Below, one piece after another: positions 4,582-5,146 of a stretch of DNA of 5,146 bases. Origin of the DNA: CAYXZO01 sp964469505 (GTDB lineage: Bacteria > Fidelibacterota > UBA8477 > JABMPR01); contig CAYXZO010000106.1 of the NCBI GenBank assembly GCA_964469505.1, forward strand, positions 1 to 5,146, written 5' to 3'. The notes below the pieces were generated by a model. The model did not search any database. It was not told the origin of the DNA and saw only the letters and a list, made by a program, of their open reading frames with translations. The translations under genes were made by a program, and so were the position numbers. Within the stretch, counting starts at the first letter, position 1, and each line of letters opens with the position of its first letter.

Positions 4582-5146
4582 ATGAAAACCATCGAAGAAT
4601 TCATCAAGCAAGAATCCGCCGGCGGCATATTATTGATTTTTGCCACCATCCTGGCGTTAATTTTCAGCAATACCCTCATATCGCCGCTATATGAAACCTT
4701 TTTACATATTCCTGTGGAAATACACCTTGGCCCTCTGCATCTGGATAAATCTCTTTATCATTGGGTCAATGACGGGCTGATGGTCATTTTCTTTTTGCTG
4801 ATTGGCCTGGAAGTAAAGAGAGAAATCCTGGAAGGTAATTTGTCCACAATTGGCCAGGCGGCCCTACCGGGAATTGCCGCTATTGGCGGAATGGCCGTCC
4901 CGGCGGCGATCTTCTTGATATTTAACCGAAATGACCCCATCGCCGTTATCGGCTGGGCAATTCCCACCGCCACGGACATTGCCTTTGCCCTGGGTATTCT
5001 TTCCCTGTTGGGTGACCGGGTTCCGCTTTCACTTAAAATATTCTTGATGGCCTTAGCGATAATTGATGATTTAGGGGCAATTATCATCATTGCTTTGTTT
5101 TATACCTCCGAGCTGCACTTGTTATCGGTTCTTATTGCCGGCATTG
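4582..5146 (+). CDS. nhaA: Na+/H+ antiporter NhaA (5' part, runs off the right edge)
   Basis: The first 188 residues of NhaA are present; the E. coli protein has 388. This inner-membrane antiporter exchanges two protons for one Na+ or Li+ and maintains pH and sodium balance. The N-terminus MKTIEEFIKQESAGGILLIF matches the family start and supports ATG 4582. WVNDGLMVIFFLLIGLEVKRE (61-81) carries D64 and the pH-sensing-region E77 and E81 (E. coli D65, E78, E82). TATDIAFALGILSLLGDRVP (129-148) contains the discontinuous helix TM4 with T131 and D132 (E. coli T132, D133). FLMALAIIDDLGAIIIIALF (154-173) has the ion-binding pair D162/D163 (E. coli D163/D164). All key residues in view are intact, with no frame damage. 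The ATG directly follows a TAA of the upstream open frame, but that frame is not a real gene, so nhaA probably has its own promoter in the gap. Confidence 0.97.
   Translation, partial: MKTIEEFIKQESAGGILLIFATILALIFSNTLISPLYETFLHIPVEIHLGPLHLDKSLYHWVNDGLMVIFFLLIGLEVKREILEGNLSTIGQAALPGIAAIGGMAVPAAIFLIFNRNDPIAVIGWAIPTATDIAFALGILSLLGDRVPLSLKIFLMALAIIDDLGAIIIIALFYTSELHLLSVLIAGI

Noticed and set aside
4758..5090. 110-residue minus-strand ORF
   Set aside because: It lies wholly opposite nhaA, whose family residues are intact; it is an antisense shadow.

Overview
The window looks like an accessory, decayed stretch of a bacterial chromosome from the FCB superphylum (Calditrichota, Marinimicrobia, KSB1 or Ignavibacteria-like). 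The main pointer is a secreted protein with GLUG repeats that ends in the PNPFNP...FlgD-Ig-like C-terminal domain typical of type IX-secreted proteins in those lineages. No rRNA, tRNA or CRISPR array is visible, so the phylum assignment is an inference from one protein.

Layout, left to right. Positions 1-467 hold the remains of a mazEF-type toxin-antitoxin module: an antitoxin reading frame lacking its N-terminal DNA-binding strand (98-280), followed with coupled spacing by a clearly recognisable but dead mazF toxin (274-467; start codon lost, stop at codon 5, one-base frameshift, 3' half missing). Positions 468-1030 carry no convincing gene, but contain a perfect 16-bp palindrome and a stop-poor stretch. 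Positions 1031-2701 encode the 556-residue secreted GLUG-repeat protein, which has a good ribosome-binding site. Positions 2702-4159 are about 1.46 kb without a credible gene. Much of this stretch is visibly GC-richer than its flanks and rich in hairpins, with diverged inverted copies of a GC-rich hairpin motif and several minus-strand open stretches that look like decayed or spurious coding. Positions 4160-4412 hold a small unrecognised gene that is broken (one in-frame TGA, one frameshift). It is followed directly by a sequence resembling the left half of an integron attC site. The window ends inside nhaA, a Na+/H+ antiporter (4582 to beyond 5146), whose visible part looks intact.

The only genes that look functional are the secreted repeat protein and nhaA. 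They face the same way but are 1.9 kb apart, so they are not an operon. Everything between and before them reads as gene debris, repeats or possible structured RNA. I found no clear new multi-gene system. The most solid unobvious result is the mazF pseudogene, which a plain ORF search misses and part of which imitates a transcription terminator.
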